The notes below the pieces were generated by a model. That model made no database searches and was not told where the DNA came from. It saw only the letters and a program-made list of their open reading frames with translations. Below, in pieces: positions 54,736 through 63,936 of a stretch of 64,000 nucleotides of DNA. A program made the position numbers and the translations under genes. This DNA is from JAWSVE01 sp050633885 (lineage in GTDB: Bacteria; Pseudomonadota; Gammaproteobacteria; Pseudomonadales; Cellvibrionaceae), in assembly GCA_050633885.1 (NCBI GenBank), contig JBOEHK010000005.1, positions 558,001-622,000 of the forward strand, in the 5' to 3' direction. Positions within the stretch are counted from its first letter, which is position 1. The number at the start of each line of letters is the position of its first letter.

Positions 54736-56037
54736 ATGTCCTTATCTTTGCCGTCACGATCAAGTACACACACTCTTGTCGTCATTGCTATTTTTGCCCT
54801 GAGCACACTTGCATCCTCAGTCATCTCTTCAAAAGAACTCTCACAAGCTAAACCCGAAGCTGTTGGCATGTCTTCATCAAAATTAGCAAGCATAGATTCC
54901 AACATAAAGAGCTACATAGACAGTGGGCAATTACAAGGCGTTGTCACGATGGTTTCACGTCATGGAAAAATTGTTTATAAGAAAGCTGTCGGCAAGCTTG
55001 ACATTGAAACGGGTTCAGCGATGCAGGAAGACAGCTTGTTTCGTATTTATTCAATGACGAAACCCATTGTCACTGCAGCTGCAATGCAATTGTACGAGCA
55101 AGGTAAATTTCAACTCACCGATCCGGTTTCAAAATATTTACCTGAATTCAAAAATACAAAAGTATTTGAAGATGGCCAGCTTGTCGATCAAAAACAAGCA
55201 ATGACAATTCAACATTTAATGACGCACACTAGCGGTATTGTTTATGACTTTATCGGTAACTCGCCAGTTGTTAAACAATATCAAGCGGCCAATCTTCGCA
55301 CCGCATCAACCATTGAAGATTTTTCAAAAAAATTAGCCGCTCTCCCTTTGCAAGAACAACCTGGGACTCGCTGGGTTTACAGTTTTTCAATTGATATTTT
55401 AGGTCGATTAATTGAAGTCATTTCTGGTGAACCGCTTGATCAATATTTAAAAAATCATATTTTTCTTCCTTTAGAAATGACTGACACTTTTTTTGAAGTG
55501 CCGGCGGACAAACTGAATCGTTTCGGTACCAATCATCAATTTGACCGAGATGGTAAGCTCAATATAATTGATCGACCTTCTGATAGCCCTTACACAAAAA
55601 AAGTGACCTTCTTTTCTGGCGGCGGTGGGTTGGTATCGACAGCTGACGATTACATGCGATTCTGCCATGCATTGTTGAATGGTGGTGAACTGCATGGCAA
55701 GAGAATTCTTGGCAAGAAAACAATTCAGTATATGGCACGTGATCATCTCCCTGGCATTTTAACGAATGTGGGAATTGACAACGATGGAACAAGTGTCGTC
55801 GCCAATCGAGCAGGCTTTGGATTTGGTTTAGGTTTTGCGATTACCACCGACCCAGAAGCCGCTGGTACGATTAGTTCTGCCGGTGAATATTATTGGAGTG
55901 GCGTTGCGGGAACTATTTTTTGGATTGATCCTGTTGAGAATTTAATTGTTATTTCACTTATTCAGCAGCGCAGTTCACGTGTCCTGTTGCGTAACGATTT
56001 AAAAGCTATCACTTACGGATCTATTGTGAATAATTGA
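54736..56037 (+). CDS. Beta-lactamase-fold serine hydrolase (paralogue 1)
   Basis: 433 aa. Signal peptide (to about residue 32), then a class C beta-lactamase/esterase fold with SxxK at 106-109 (SMTK) and the second Tyr in WVYSFS; the late HSG-like region reads YWSGVAG. Such proteins are usually esterases or peptidases, not resistance enzymes. A close paralogue follows 81 bases downstream. Good RBS (GAGGG) before the start. Confidence 0.88.
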   Translation: MSLSLPSRSSTHTLVVIAIFALSTLASSVISSKELSQAKPEAVGMSSSKLASIDSNIKSYIDSGQLQGVVTMVSRHGKIVYKKAVGKLDIETGSAMQEDSLFRIYSMTKPIVTAAAMQLYEQGKFQLTDPVSKYLPEFKNTKVFEDGQLVDQKQAMTIQHLMTHTSGIVYDFIGNSPVVKQYQAANLRTASTIEDFSKKLAALPLQEQPGTRWVYSFSIDILGRLIEVISGEPLDQYLKNHIFLPLEMTDTFFEVPADKLNRFGTNHQFDRDGKLNIIDRPSDSPYTKKVTFFSGGGGLVSTADDYMRFCHALLNGGELHGKRILGKKTIQYMARDHLPGILTNVGIDNDGTSVVANRAGFGFGLGFAITTDPEAAGTISSAGEYYWSGVAGTIFWIDPVENLIVISLIQQRSSRVLLRNDLKAITYGSIVNN

Positions 56038-56118
56038 TGGGCCCCTATTCCAAAATATTAAGCTAACACAACTTACTTGAAACCAAAAATTAATAACGCA
56101 CTATGTTAGGAGTACCAC

Positions 56119-57435
56119 ATGAGTACCAACTCTCGATTTTCAATTAGCTATGTTTTAGCTGCCGCATTGATTGTTTTATCTGGATGTGCAAACACCGATA
56201 AATCATCACATCTTTCACCCAACGCTTCTAAGTCTATCTCGCAGAATATTCAGTTTTCTTCTCCTGAAAAAGTAGGCATATCATCTGAACGCTTAGACAA
56301 CGTCAGTACAATTCTTAATGATTACGTAGAACAAGGTGAATTTGTCGGCGCCGTCAGCATGATTGCGCGGCATGGTAACGTCGTTCATTTCGAAAAATTT
56401 GGAGATTTAAACAAAGATGCAAAACAAGAGATCGAACTCGACAGTATTTTCCGTATCTACTCAATGACAAAGCCCATCACGACTGTAGCGGCAATGATGC
56501 TCTACGAGGAAGGGAAATTTCAATTAACTGATCCAGTTGCAAAGTATTTACCTGAATTCAAAAATATTTTAGTCCTCAATGAATCTGGACAATTAGAAAA
56601 GCAAAACCGGCCGTTTACCATTCAAATGCTCATGTCTCATACCGCCGGTTTAACCTATGGCGTTTTTGGTAATACTCCCGTTGATCAACAATACCGAAAA
56701 GCAGGTATCTTAGGTAACAAAGATCTTGCAGAAATGGTTACTGAACTTGGCAAGATTCCTTTGCAGTATCAACCCGGTTCAAAATGGCATTACAGCGTGT
56801 CTGTCGATGTGTTAGGTCGATTAGTTGAAGTGTTATCAGGCCAACCGCTGGACATATTTTTGAAAGAAAGAATGTTTGATCCTCTTGAAATGACTGACAC
56901 TTTTTTCCAAGTACCAGAAGAAAAAATTAACCGCTTCGGCACCAATCATCGTTACAACCAAAAAACTCAAAAGCTTGAAGTGATTGATAGTCCAGAAACT
57001 AGCCAATACACAAAAGAAGTGACTTTTTTCTCTGGCGGCGGCGGATTGCTATCAACGGCCGAAGACTACATGAAATTTTGTCAGATGATGTTAAATGGTG
57101 GATCGTTTAATGGCCACCAAATTCTTGGCAGTAAAACAATTGAATACATGACACAAAACCATCTCAAAGGAATTTTTGCAAACCGTAGTGGTGAGAATGG
57201 GCAAAACAGACCCGGCTCTGGTTTCGGCTTAGGCTTCGGTGTTTTATTAGATGCTGCTGAAGCCGGTGTCATTGGTTCTGAAGGTGAATATTACTGGGGT
57301 GGAGCTGCGGGCACTGTTTTCTGGATTGATCCAGTTGAAGATTTAATCGCTATCGTGATGGTTCAACATATGAATGTTCAAGTTCCATTACGTAATGCAA
57401 TGAAAGCTGCTATTTATGGTTCGCTGGTCGATTAA
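56119..57435 (+). CDS. Beta-lactamase-fold serine hydrolase lipoprotein (paralogue 2)
   Basis: 438 aa. Lipobox LSGC with Cys23, so it is lipid-anchored, unlike paralogue 1, which has no lipobox. SxxK at 115-118 (SMTK) and the WHYSVS Tyr are seen. Long shared segments with paralogue 1 (FRIYSMTKPI, KYLPEFKN, FFSGGGGL) show tandem duplication. It ends at a terminator. Confidence 0.88.
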   Translation: MSTNSRFSISYVLAAALIVLSGCANTDKSSHLSPNASKSISQNIQFSSPEKVGISSERLDNVSTILNDYVEQGEFVGAVSMIARHGNVVHFEKFGDLNKDAKQEIELDSIFRIYSMTKPITTVAAMMLYEEGKFQLTDPVAKYLPEFKNILVLNESGQLEKQNRPFTIQMLMSHTAGLTYGVFGNTPVDQQYRKAGILGNKDLAEMVTELGKIPLQYQPGSKWHYSVSVDVLGRLVEVLSGQPLDIFLKERMFDPLEMTDTFFQVPEEKINRFGTNHRYNQKTQKLEVIDSPETSQYTKEVTFFSGGGGLLSTAEDYMKFCQMMLNGGSFNGHQILGSKTIEYMTQNHLKGIFANRSGENGQNRPGSGFGLGFGVLLDAAEAGVIGSEGEYYWGGAAGTVFWIDPVEDLIAIVMVQHMNVQVPLRNAMKAAIYGSLVD

Positions 57436-57451
57436 AAAAATTATTTTATTC

Positions 57452-57483
57452 AACGCTTTTAGTGTTTCATTAAAAGCGTTTTT
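57452..57483 (+). terminator. Terminator after the serine hydrolases
   Basis: Stem aacgctttta / taaaagcgtt with a loop of about 9 bases and a T run. Confidence 0.85.
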
Positions 57484-57550
57484 AACTATTTAATAACTGA
57501 TACTAAGAAAAAACAAAATATATTATTGATAACATTGAGGACGATACAGA

Positions 57551-58348
57551 ATGACTCTTAGAATTGATGAACTTTTTTCCGTAAAAAATAAAGTCGCTAT
57601 CGTGACTGGCGGCTCGCGTGGCATTGGTAAAATGATTGCCTCAGGGTATGTTGAAAACGGAGCAAAAGTTTACATCACAGCGCGCAAAGCTTCTGCATGT
57701 ATCGAAACTGCAGAGGAACTATCTAAACTTGGAACCTGTATTGCGATACCCGCCGACCTTTCCACTAAAGAAGGTCGAGATGATTTTATTACCGCAGTAA
57801 AATCGAAGGAAGATAAAATTGATATTTTAGTGAATAACGCTGGCGCCGCATGGGGAGCGCCTTTTGAAGAATTCCCTGATGAGGGCTATGACAAAGTCAT
57901 GGATATCAATATCAAAGCTATTTTTATGCTCACACGTGATTTAATGCCATTACTTGAAAAAAATGCATCGCAAGCTAACCCAACAAAAGTCATCAATATC
58001 GGTTCAATTGATGGGCTTCGCGTATCAACTCAAGATAATTTTTCATACGGTGCGAGCAAAGCAGCCGTTCATTTTTTAACAAAAAATCTCGCTGTTCGCA
58101 TGGCTGGCAAGGGTGTTACCTTTAATGCTATCGCTCCCGGTCCCTTCGAAAGTAAAATGATGGCTCATGCTCTCGATAACTTTAAAGATAAAATTGAAGC
58201 AGGCAATCCAATGGGAAGAATCGGTTGCCCTGAAGATATGGCAGGCTTGTCTTTATTCTTAGGCTCAAAAGCCAGCAACTATATTACAGGCCAGATTATT
58301 GCTCTCGATGGTGCATCTCATTTAGCGCCAATAAAGGCTAACGAATAG
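57551..58348 (+). CDS. Short-chain dehydrogenase/reductase
   Basis: 265 aa classical SDR. NAD(P) motif TGGSRGIG, NNAGA, catalytic Ser in INIGSIDG and YGASK. Closest in feel to 3-oxoacyl-ACP reductase-like or gluconate-type SDRs; substrate unknown. It follows the serine hydrolases, separated by a terminator, and may act on the same substrates. Confidence 0.9.
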   Translation: MTLRIDELFSVKNKVAIVTGGSRGIGKMIASGYVENGAKVYITARKASACIETAEELSKLGTCIAIPADLSTKEGRDDFITAVKSKEDKIDILVNNAGAAWGAPFEEFPDEGYDKVMDINIKAIFMLTRDLMPLLEKNASQANPTKVINIGSIDGLRVSTQDNFSYGASKAAVHFLTKNLAVRMAGKGVTFNAIAPGPFESKMMAHALDNFKDKIEAGNPMGRIGCPEDMAGLSLFLGSKASNYITGQIIALDGASHLAPIKANE

Positions 58349-58372
58349 CTAGCCCAATTGTTTTTCGTGTAC

Positions 58373-58401
58373 AAAAAAGGGAGGCGCTACGCCTTCTTTT
58401 T
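58373..58401. terminator. Terminator between the SDR and rhodanese genes
   Basis: Stem aaaaagggaggcg / cgccttcttttt with one bulge; it lies between convergent genes. Confidence 0.75.
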
Positions 58402-58430
58402 GGGTTACATAAAACAACGCCTGAAACTAA

Positions 58431-58784
58431 TTATTCCGAGCTTTTCACCACTTTCTTTGCGTCTTTTAAGCCGCCCACATTCGTCACATTGTTATAACCC
58501 ATTTTTTCTAATTCTTTTTTTGCCATGCCTGCGCGACCACCACTACGACAATATAATTTTATTGGCGCATTTTTATCGTCTGTCAGTGAAACAATTTTTC
58601 CTGTGATTTCAGTATGTGGTATGTGTATCGCACCGTCTAAATGACCACTATTCCATTCTTTATCCGTTCTAACATCGATCCAAATATCCTCTGCGGCATA
58701 AAGCGGACTTGCTACACTCGCCATTAAAAGTGCCAGCGTTAGGCATAATACTTTCGCCATAGAAAATTGATTACAGTATTTCAT
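58431..58784 (-). CDS. Periplasmic rhodanese (PspE-like)
   Basis: 117 aa. Signal peptide ending PLYAAE, single rhodanese domain (WIDVRTDKEWNSGHLDGAIHIP) with the catalytic Cys in YCRSGGRA. Periplasmic sulfurtransferase. Confidence 0.88.
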   Translation of the reverse strand: MKYCNQFSMAKVLCLTLALLMASVASPLYAAEDIWIDVRTDKEWNSGHLDGAIHIPHTEITGKIVSLTDDKNAPIKLYCRSGGRAGMAKKELEKMGYNNVTNVGGLKDAKKVVKSSE

Positions 58785-58926
58785 GATAAAAACCCCTTTG
58801 AGTTTAGTCGTAAATAGTCATTGTTCTTTAATTAACTTAAAATTCTTTATGTCTATCAATACTTGTCGAAGCCAGACATAGTAATACTAATATCAATGAA
58901 TGAGACATTCTATCGGTATTTATGTT

Positions 58927-59376
58927 TCAACATCTTGATTTTTCAGTGTTCCAGCGATAAATTATTACACATAATCTAATGGTCACAGAACCAATGATAA
59001 CTCCAACGGCATTTGCCATCATGTCTAATCCACTTAACTGCCGCCCTGTAAACTGCTGAATAATTTCTATACCAACAGAATATATAAACAAACACACCGC
59101 TGCTATAAAAAATGTTTTCAAATGATGAGATGAATATGCTCGCCTTAAAAGGATAGACAGCAACCAAGGAAGGCCTAGAGAGATCGTCATACATAACCAA
59201 CCTAGCACGTGCAGCACTTTGTCAGAAGTATACTCAAATGCAGAACCTGGATTAGGGGTTAAAGAAAGAAAGGTAATGACACAAAGGAAAATAAAAAACT
59301 GAATCCAACCGATAACAAAATAAATACTATTGCCATTAATGATTTGAAATCGGCTGGCCATGGATATAAATCTCAA
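58927..59376 (-). CDS. VanZ-like family membrane protein
   Basis: 149 aa, four membrane helices. FLSLTPNPG, DKVLHVLGWL, YSVGIEIIQQFTGRQLSGLDMMANAVGVIIG are VanZ-like landmarks. The Met at residue 6 may be the true start. It is next to secB; function in the envelope is not known. Confidence 0.82.
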   Translation of the reverse strand: MRFISMASRFQIINGNSIYFVIGWIQFFIFLCVITFLSLTPNPGSAFEYTSDKVLHVLGWLCMTISLGLPWLLSILLRRAYSSHHLKTFFIAAVCLFIYSVGIEIIQQFTGRQLSGLDMMANAVGVIIGSVTIRLCVIIYRWNTEKSRC

Positions 59377-59389
59377 GATGCTTTAAACA

Positions 59390-59884
59390 TTAATTCACTG
59401 TTGGCGCTTCTTCATTATTCTTTTGTTGTTGTGCAACGGCTTGCGCGTAAAGTGCATCAAAGTTAATTGGCGGCAACATAAGTGCAGGAAAGCTACCTTT
59501 AATGATGATGCTATCAATTGTTTCGCGCGCATAGGGGAATAAAATCTGTAAGCACATCGTATTTAAAACATGCGCTATCTGCTGATTCTCAAGGCCTTTG
59601 ATTGCAAAAATCCCTGCTTGTTGAAGCTCTATTAAAAAGGCCACCTTGTCATCAAGCTTAACTGTGATCGTTAAAGACAAAACCACTTCGTAAGCATCCT
59701 CACCCACTTTTGTGTTATTTGTATTGATCTCTTGATTGACTTGTGGCTTCCAGTTTTGATTAAAAGCGGCAACACCTAATGGCGATTCATACGAAAGGTC
59801 TTTGATATAAATACGTTGCAATGCAAATTGCTGATCATTACCTTCTTGTGCTGCTTGCTCGTTTGTTTGCTTTTCTTCTGCCAT
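59390..59884 (-). CDS. secB: Protein export chaperone SecB
   Basis: 164 aa. FALQRIYIKDLSYESP, the hydrophobic core strands and NTMCLQILFPYARETIDS are typical. It holds preproteins unfolded and passes them to SecA. Downstream of the rhodanese-like gene, as in Pseudomonas, but no glutaredoxin gene lies between them. Confidence 0.96.
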   Translation of the reverse strand: MAEEKQTNEQAAQEGNDQQFALQRIYIKDLSYESPLGVAAFNQNWKPQVNQEINTNNTKVGEDAYEVVLSLTITVKLDDKVAFLIELQQAGIFAIKGLENQQIAHVLNTMCLQILFPYARETIDSIIIKGSFPALMLPPINFDALYAQAVAQQQKNNEEAPTVN

Positions 59885-59931
59885 GGGGCAACTCGCTCCA
59901 ATATCTTATTAATAAGTTTTAAATAATGAAA

Positions 59932-60339
59932 TTACTTTGTAACGGGTAGATTTTGGTTTTGCCATTCAGACATCCCGCCGCCAAGACGTCCCACCTGAAA
60001 CTCTTTCGTACGTAAAGTATTACCAACACCGCCTGTATGCTGACCCATTTTATCAACTAGAATGATGGTTTTTCCTTTATGGGGTGTTAACTCTTCCCAA
60101 CGCTCATTGATTCGATTAAAAGGAATATTGATTGCATTAGTAATGTGTCCCGCTTTATAGTCTGCGGCCTCTCGCACATCGACAACCACCGCTTCATCAC
60201 TGTTGATCAGACGTGTCATTTCGTGCGTACTTAATGTCTTCCCGCCTTTGCGTTTTTCATTCCATACAAAGACATAAATAAGAATGAGCAGTGTGCCAAC
60301 TAGTACAAATTGCTCACTGATGAAAATAAAGAAATCCAC
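59932..60339 (-). CDS. Membrane-anchored rhodanese-like protein lacking the catalytic Cys
   Basis: 135 aa. One N-terminal membrane helix (about 8-25), then a rhodanese domain (VVVDVREAADYKAGHITNAINIP). The active loop reads VDKMGQHTGG, so the usual Cys is replaced by Asp and sulfurtransferase activity is not expected. YibN-like proteins occur at this place, by secB and gpmI, in related genomes. Confidence 0.88.
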   Translation of the reverse strand: MDFFIFISEQFVLVGTLLILIYVFVWNEKRKGGKTLSTHEMTRLINSDEAVVVDVREAADYKAGHITNAINIPFNRINERWEELTPHKGKTIILVDKMGQHTGGVGNTLRTKEFQVGRLGGGMSEWQNQNLPVTK

Positions 60340-60728
60340 AGTTTGGTAGTCCTATTTATCGATGAATTATGTGGTTAGTGTCGTGTAGCTGATTCGTGTC
60401 ACTGACAATGAAGTTCAGCCCCTATTGCGCCCGCTACTATGCTCGTTATTGCACGCCTACTACACGCTTACTACACCCGCCACTTCGGGGGCAGGAGTAT
60501 ACACCATCAATACTGTAATTTCGCTGTCTCACGATTAGACAATACGATGACCATCGGCAACCCCAACCTTGCCTTCTAGATGGATTCTTTTGAGATGAAT
60601 AGTGTTAGCGCTCAGAAGCCAGTAGAATGTTTTAAAATCAATTACTTGTAACGTTAACTATACTTAATGCATCACATTGAGTTTACGCCCAACAACATGG
60701 TCCCTGCAGCAAGAGGAAAGACGAGTTC
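60340..60728. other. Divergent promoter region of rhodanese-like gene and gpmI
   Basis: 389 bases with no gene seen. Promoters for both directions must lie here; gpmI has AGAGG-type RBS before its ATG. Confidence 0.4.
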
Positions 60729-62282
60729 ATGAGCAGTACAACTAACGCCCCAAAAACACCTACCATCCTAATCATCATTGACGGTTTTGGTTATTCTGAC
60801 GATGCAAAATACAACGCTATTACAGCGGCTAAAACGCCAGTTTGGGACAAATTATGGTCATCATCGCCAAAAACATTAATCCACACATCGGGGATGGAGG
60901 TTGGATTACCTGAAGGGCAAATGGGAAATTCTGAAGTGGGGCATATGACGTTAGGAGCCGGCCGTGTTGTTTATCAAAACTACACTCGCATCAATAAAGC
61001 CATTGAGGACGGAAGCTTTGAAACCAACCCCGTCTATGTTGACGCCATTGATAAAGCCGTCGCCAACCACAATGCTGTACATATCATGGGGCTACTTTCT
61101 GATGGTGGCGTTCACAGTCACGAAGACCATATATTCGCCATGTTACGCCTTGCCGCAAAACGCGGTGCTCAAATGATTTATCTTCATGCCTTTTTAGATG
61201 GGAGAGACACACCACCACGAAGCGCTGCTGAATCACTGCAAAAAGCGGATGCAGTTTTTAATGAAACAGGCGTTGGCCGTACGGCTTCTGTTATTGGAAG
61301 ATTCTATGCACTTGATCGTGACAACCGTTGGGATCGAGTTCAAGCGGCTTACGATTTAATGGTCGACGGCAAAAGTGAATTTACAGCCACCGGTACAGAA
61401 GACGCATTAAAAGCAGCTTACGATCGAGATGAAAACGACGAATTCGTTAAAGCTACCGCTATTCTGGATGACGAAGGTAACCCAGCAACCGTAGAAGATG
61501 GGGATGCGGTTATTTTTATGAACTTCCGACCCGATCGAGCTCGTGAAATTTCTTACGCTTTTGTGAATGATGATTTTTCTGACTTCCCTCGTCGTCAAGC
61601 CAAACTATCTTCTTTTGTACAAACCACTGAATACAGTGCAGATCTCAAAGCACCTTGTGCTTACCCGCCGCAAACATTAGAAAACTCGATGGGCGATTAC
61701 CTATCCAAAAACAATAAAACACAGTTGCGCATTGCAGAAACAGAAAAATATGCACATGTAACTTTTTTCTTTAGTGGCGGGCAAGAAGAATTATACAAAG
61801 GAGAGGACCGAATTTTAATTCCCTCCCCCAACGTGGCCACTTACGATTTAAAACCAGAAATGAGCGCGCCCGAGGTTACTGAAAAATTGGTTGAAGCTAT
61901 TCACTCTCAAAAATACGATGCCATTATTTGTAATTATGCTAACTGCGACCAAGTCGGGCACACCGGAGTTTTTGAAGCGGCTGTGAAAGCCGTTGAAACT
62001 GTCGATGAATGCCTTGAAGAAGTATTAGCGGCAGCAAAAAGTGTGGGCGGCAATGTGTTGATTACAGCCGATCACGGTAACGTGGAAGAAATGTTTGACG
62101 AATCCACCAATCAACCTATGACACAGCACACAACTTTGCCTGTGCCACTTGTCTATGTAGGTGATCGCAAGCTATCGTTAAAGGATGGTGGCAGTCTAGC
62201 GGATATTGCCCCAACAATGTTGACGTTACTTGACATGCCACAGCCGACTGAAATGACCGGAAAAAGTTTAGCTGACTTTTGA
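60729..62282 (+). CDS. gpmI: 2,3-bisphosphoglycerate-independent phosphoglycerate mutase
   Basis: 517 aa. Interconverts 3- and 2-phosphoglycerate using two Mn ions. Active Ser in QMGNSEVGHMTLG, FLDGRDTPP, NFRPDRAREI, CNYANCDQVGHTG and ITADHGNVEEM are all present. Full length. Confidence 0.97.
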   Translation: MSSTTNAPKTPTILIIIDGFGYSDDAKYNAITAAKTPVWDKLWSSSPKTLIHTSGMEVGLPEGQMGNSEVGHMTLGAGRVVYQNYTRINKAIEDGSFETNPVYVDAIDKAVANHNAVHIMGLLSDGGVHSHEDHIFAMLRLAAKRGAQMIYLHAFLDGRDTPPRSAAESLQKADAVFNETGVGRTASVIGRFYALDRDNRWDRVQAAYDLMVDGKSEFTATGTEDALKAAYDRDENDEFVKATAILDDEGNPATVEDGDAVIFMNFRPDRAREISYAFVNDDFSDFPRRQAKLSSFVQTTEYSADLKAPCAYPPQTLENSMGDYLSKNNKTQLRIAETEKYAHVTFFFSGGQEELYKGEDRILIPSPNVATYDLKPEMSAPEVTEKLVEAIHSQKYDAIICNYANCDQVGHTGVFEAAVKAVETVDECLEEVLAAAKSVGGNVLITADHGNVEEMFDESTNQPMTQHTTLPVPLVYVGDRKLSLKDGGSLADIAPTMLTLLDMPQPTEMTGKSLADF

Positions 62283-62338
62283 CATGATACTTAATACCCT
62301 TTTATTTAATGCTTTAAAACTGACAAGAGGAATACTTC

Positions 62339-63541
62339 ATGAAAAAAATAATTTCACTCGTCGCCATACTCAGTTGCTTTAGCTTTTCGCAACTCAGTCT
62401 TGGCCAAGAGACTTCACTTTCAGAAACAGAATACAAAGAAAAACTTGAGACACTGCAAAGTACGATTCAAGAATTAAAGGATGAACTAGAATCCGTTAAA
62501 GGAAGCCGCAGCGACCTCTTAAACAACCTAGAAGAAAACGAAACCAAAGTGGGCGACTTGATGAAAAAAATCGAGGACATCAAAGCTCAGCTCGGCATGC
62601 AAGAACAAGCACTCAATGATTTAAACTCACAAAAAAAATCTTTGATTGGGGAGCAACTCTCTGAAAAGAAGCACATAGCCCAACAGGTAAGAGCAGCATA
62701 CCGGTTGGGCGGTCAAAGCAATGTTAAACTATTGCTAAACCAAGACGATCCTGAAAAAATATCGCGCATGTTGAGGTACTACGATTACTTCCTCAATGCG
62801 CGAACCACTCGATTATCAGATTACGAAAATAATATTGTTAAACTAAATACACTTGAACCAAGCATTGTTCAAAAAACAGAACAACTCAAACAAAACCAAC
62901 AATCTTTGCAAGCCCGTTACGAAGAACTACAAAAAGCACAAAAGCAACGAAAAGAAACACTCGCGAAATTAAATGCCACTGTCGACAATAAAGATAAAGA
63001 GTTACAACAACTGGCCCAAGATAAATTAGTTGTCGAAAAAGTGTTAACGAAGATTGCTAACACTCTTTATAACAGCTCAACGCGATCGTCTTCAAAGTCT
63101 TCAGGCGAAACCGTCTCTAGCTCTACCACTTATTCTTCAAGTGATTCTGAGTTTAAAAAATTACGCGGAAAACTTCCTTGGCCAACCAACGGAAAACTCG
63201 TACACAAATATGGCAGCTATAGAATTCCAGGAAAATTAAAGTGGGATGGTGTCGTTATTCATGCCAATGCAGGTACGCCCATTAAAGCTATTCACCATGG
63301 TCGTGTTGTATTTGCAGATTACTTACGTGGGCAAGGGCTTCTTATCATTGTCGATCACGGCAATGGCTATATGAGTCTATATGGCCATAATCAAACTCTC
63401 TCGAAGAAAGTCGGCAGCTTTGTAGAAGCTGGCGAAGTCATCGGCCAAGTTGGCACTAGCGGTGGTCAAGACCGTGCCGGTTTGTATTTTGAAATCAGGG
63501 AGAATGGTAAACCGTCAAACCCTAGCCGGTGGTGTGGCTAA
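62339..63541 (+). CDS. envC: Murein hydrolase activator EnvC
   Basis: 400 aa. Signal peptide (to about GQE), long coiled coil (about 27-250) and a C-terminal LytM/M23 domain (WDGVVIHANAGTPIKAIHHGRVVF, GNGYMSLYGHN, GLYFEIRENG). The metal-ligand His in the first motif is missing (KWDGVVIH in place of HxGxD), as in EnvC, which activates amidases rather than cutting peptidoglycan. The last codon sits in a tandem repeat. Follows gpmI by 56 bases. Confidence 0.94.
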   Translation: MKKIISLVAILSCFSFSQLSLGQETSLSETEYKEKLETLQSTIQELKDELESVKGSRSDLLNNLEENETKVGDLMKKIEDIKAQLGMQEQALNDLNSQKKSLIGEQLSEKKHIAQQVRAAYRLGGQSNVKLLLNQDDPEKISRMLRYYDYFLNARTTRLSDYENNIVKLNTLEPSIVQKTEQLKQNQQSLQARYEELQKAQKQRKETLAKLNATVDNKDKELQQLAQDKLVVEKVLTKIANTLYNSSTRSSSKSSGETVSSSTTYSSSDSEFKKLRGKLPWPTNGKLVHKYGSYRIPGKLKWDGVVIHANAGTPIKAIHHGRVVFADYLRGQGLLIIVDHGNGYMSLYGHNQTLSKKVGSFVEAGEVIGQVGTSGGQDRAGLYFEIRENGKPSNPSRWCG

Positions 63542-63567
63542 GTGGTGTGGCTAAGTGGTGTGGCTAA
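63529..63567. repeat. Three exact 13-bp tandem repeats across the envC stop
   Basis: gtggtgtggctaa occurs at 63529, 63542 and 63555 without change. The envC TAA is the end of the first unit. Because 13 is not a multiple of three, loss or gain of a unit would leave the stop in place but move downstream sequence. Confidence 0.9.
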
Positions 63568-63936
63568 ACAGCTGATTGATATCTTGCTCTCAATACGTTC
63601 GTGACACTTAAGTAATATCACCCAGCTTCCATTAATTCCTTGTGTTTCGATATCATATTCAGCTGTTGCACAGCATTTCTTTACGCTCTTCCTTTCTCCG
63701 CTTATCTCAGCAACAGACAGTTTTACAAGCAAAATACCGCCTAATGCGATTTACTGCACGTTTATACTCCGCCAGATTGCATTATCAATTTTTTCGCGTA
63801 AATTGGGGCTGCGCATAGAATTTTTACGATCAATAACAGTCTACGATAATACGATTAGTTTTTATCTCAAATTTAATAATTTGGCAGTATTTGCTTTCAT
63901 CAGAAGATTTAATGAAGGGACTAGGAGTTATAAGCA
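63568..63936. other. Gap between envC and the next gene
   Basis: 369 bases. A minus-strand ORF (63538-63732) overlaps it but starts with TTG and is not convincing. No terminator is clear. Confidence 0.4.

Noticed and set aside
63538..63732. Minus-strand 64-codon ORF after envC
   Set aside because: TTG start, part of it reads the 13-bp repeats, and no family resemblance; probably chance.
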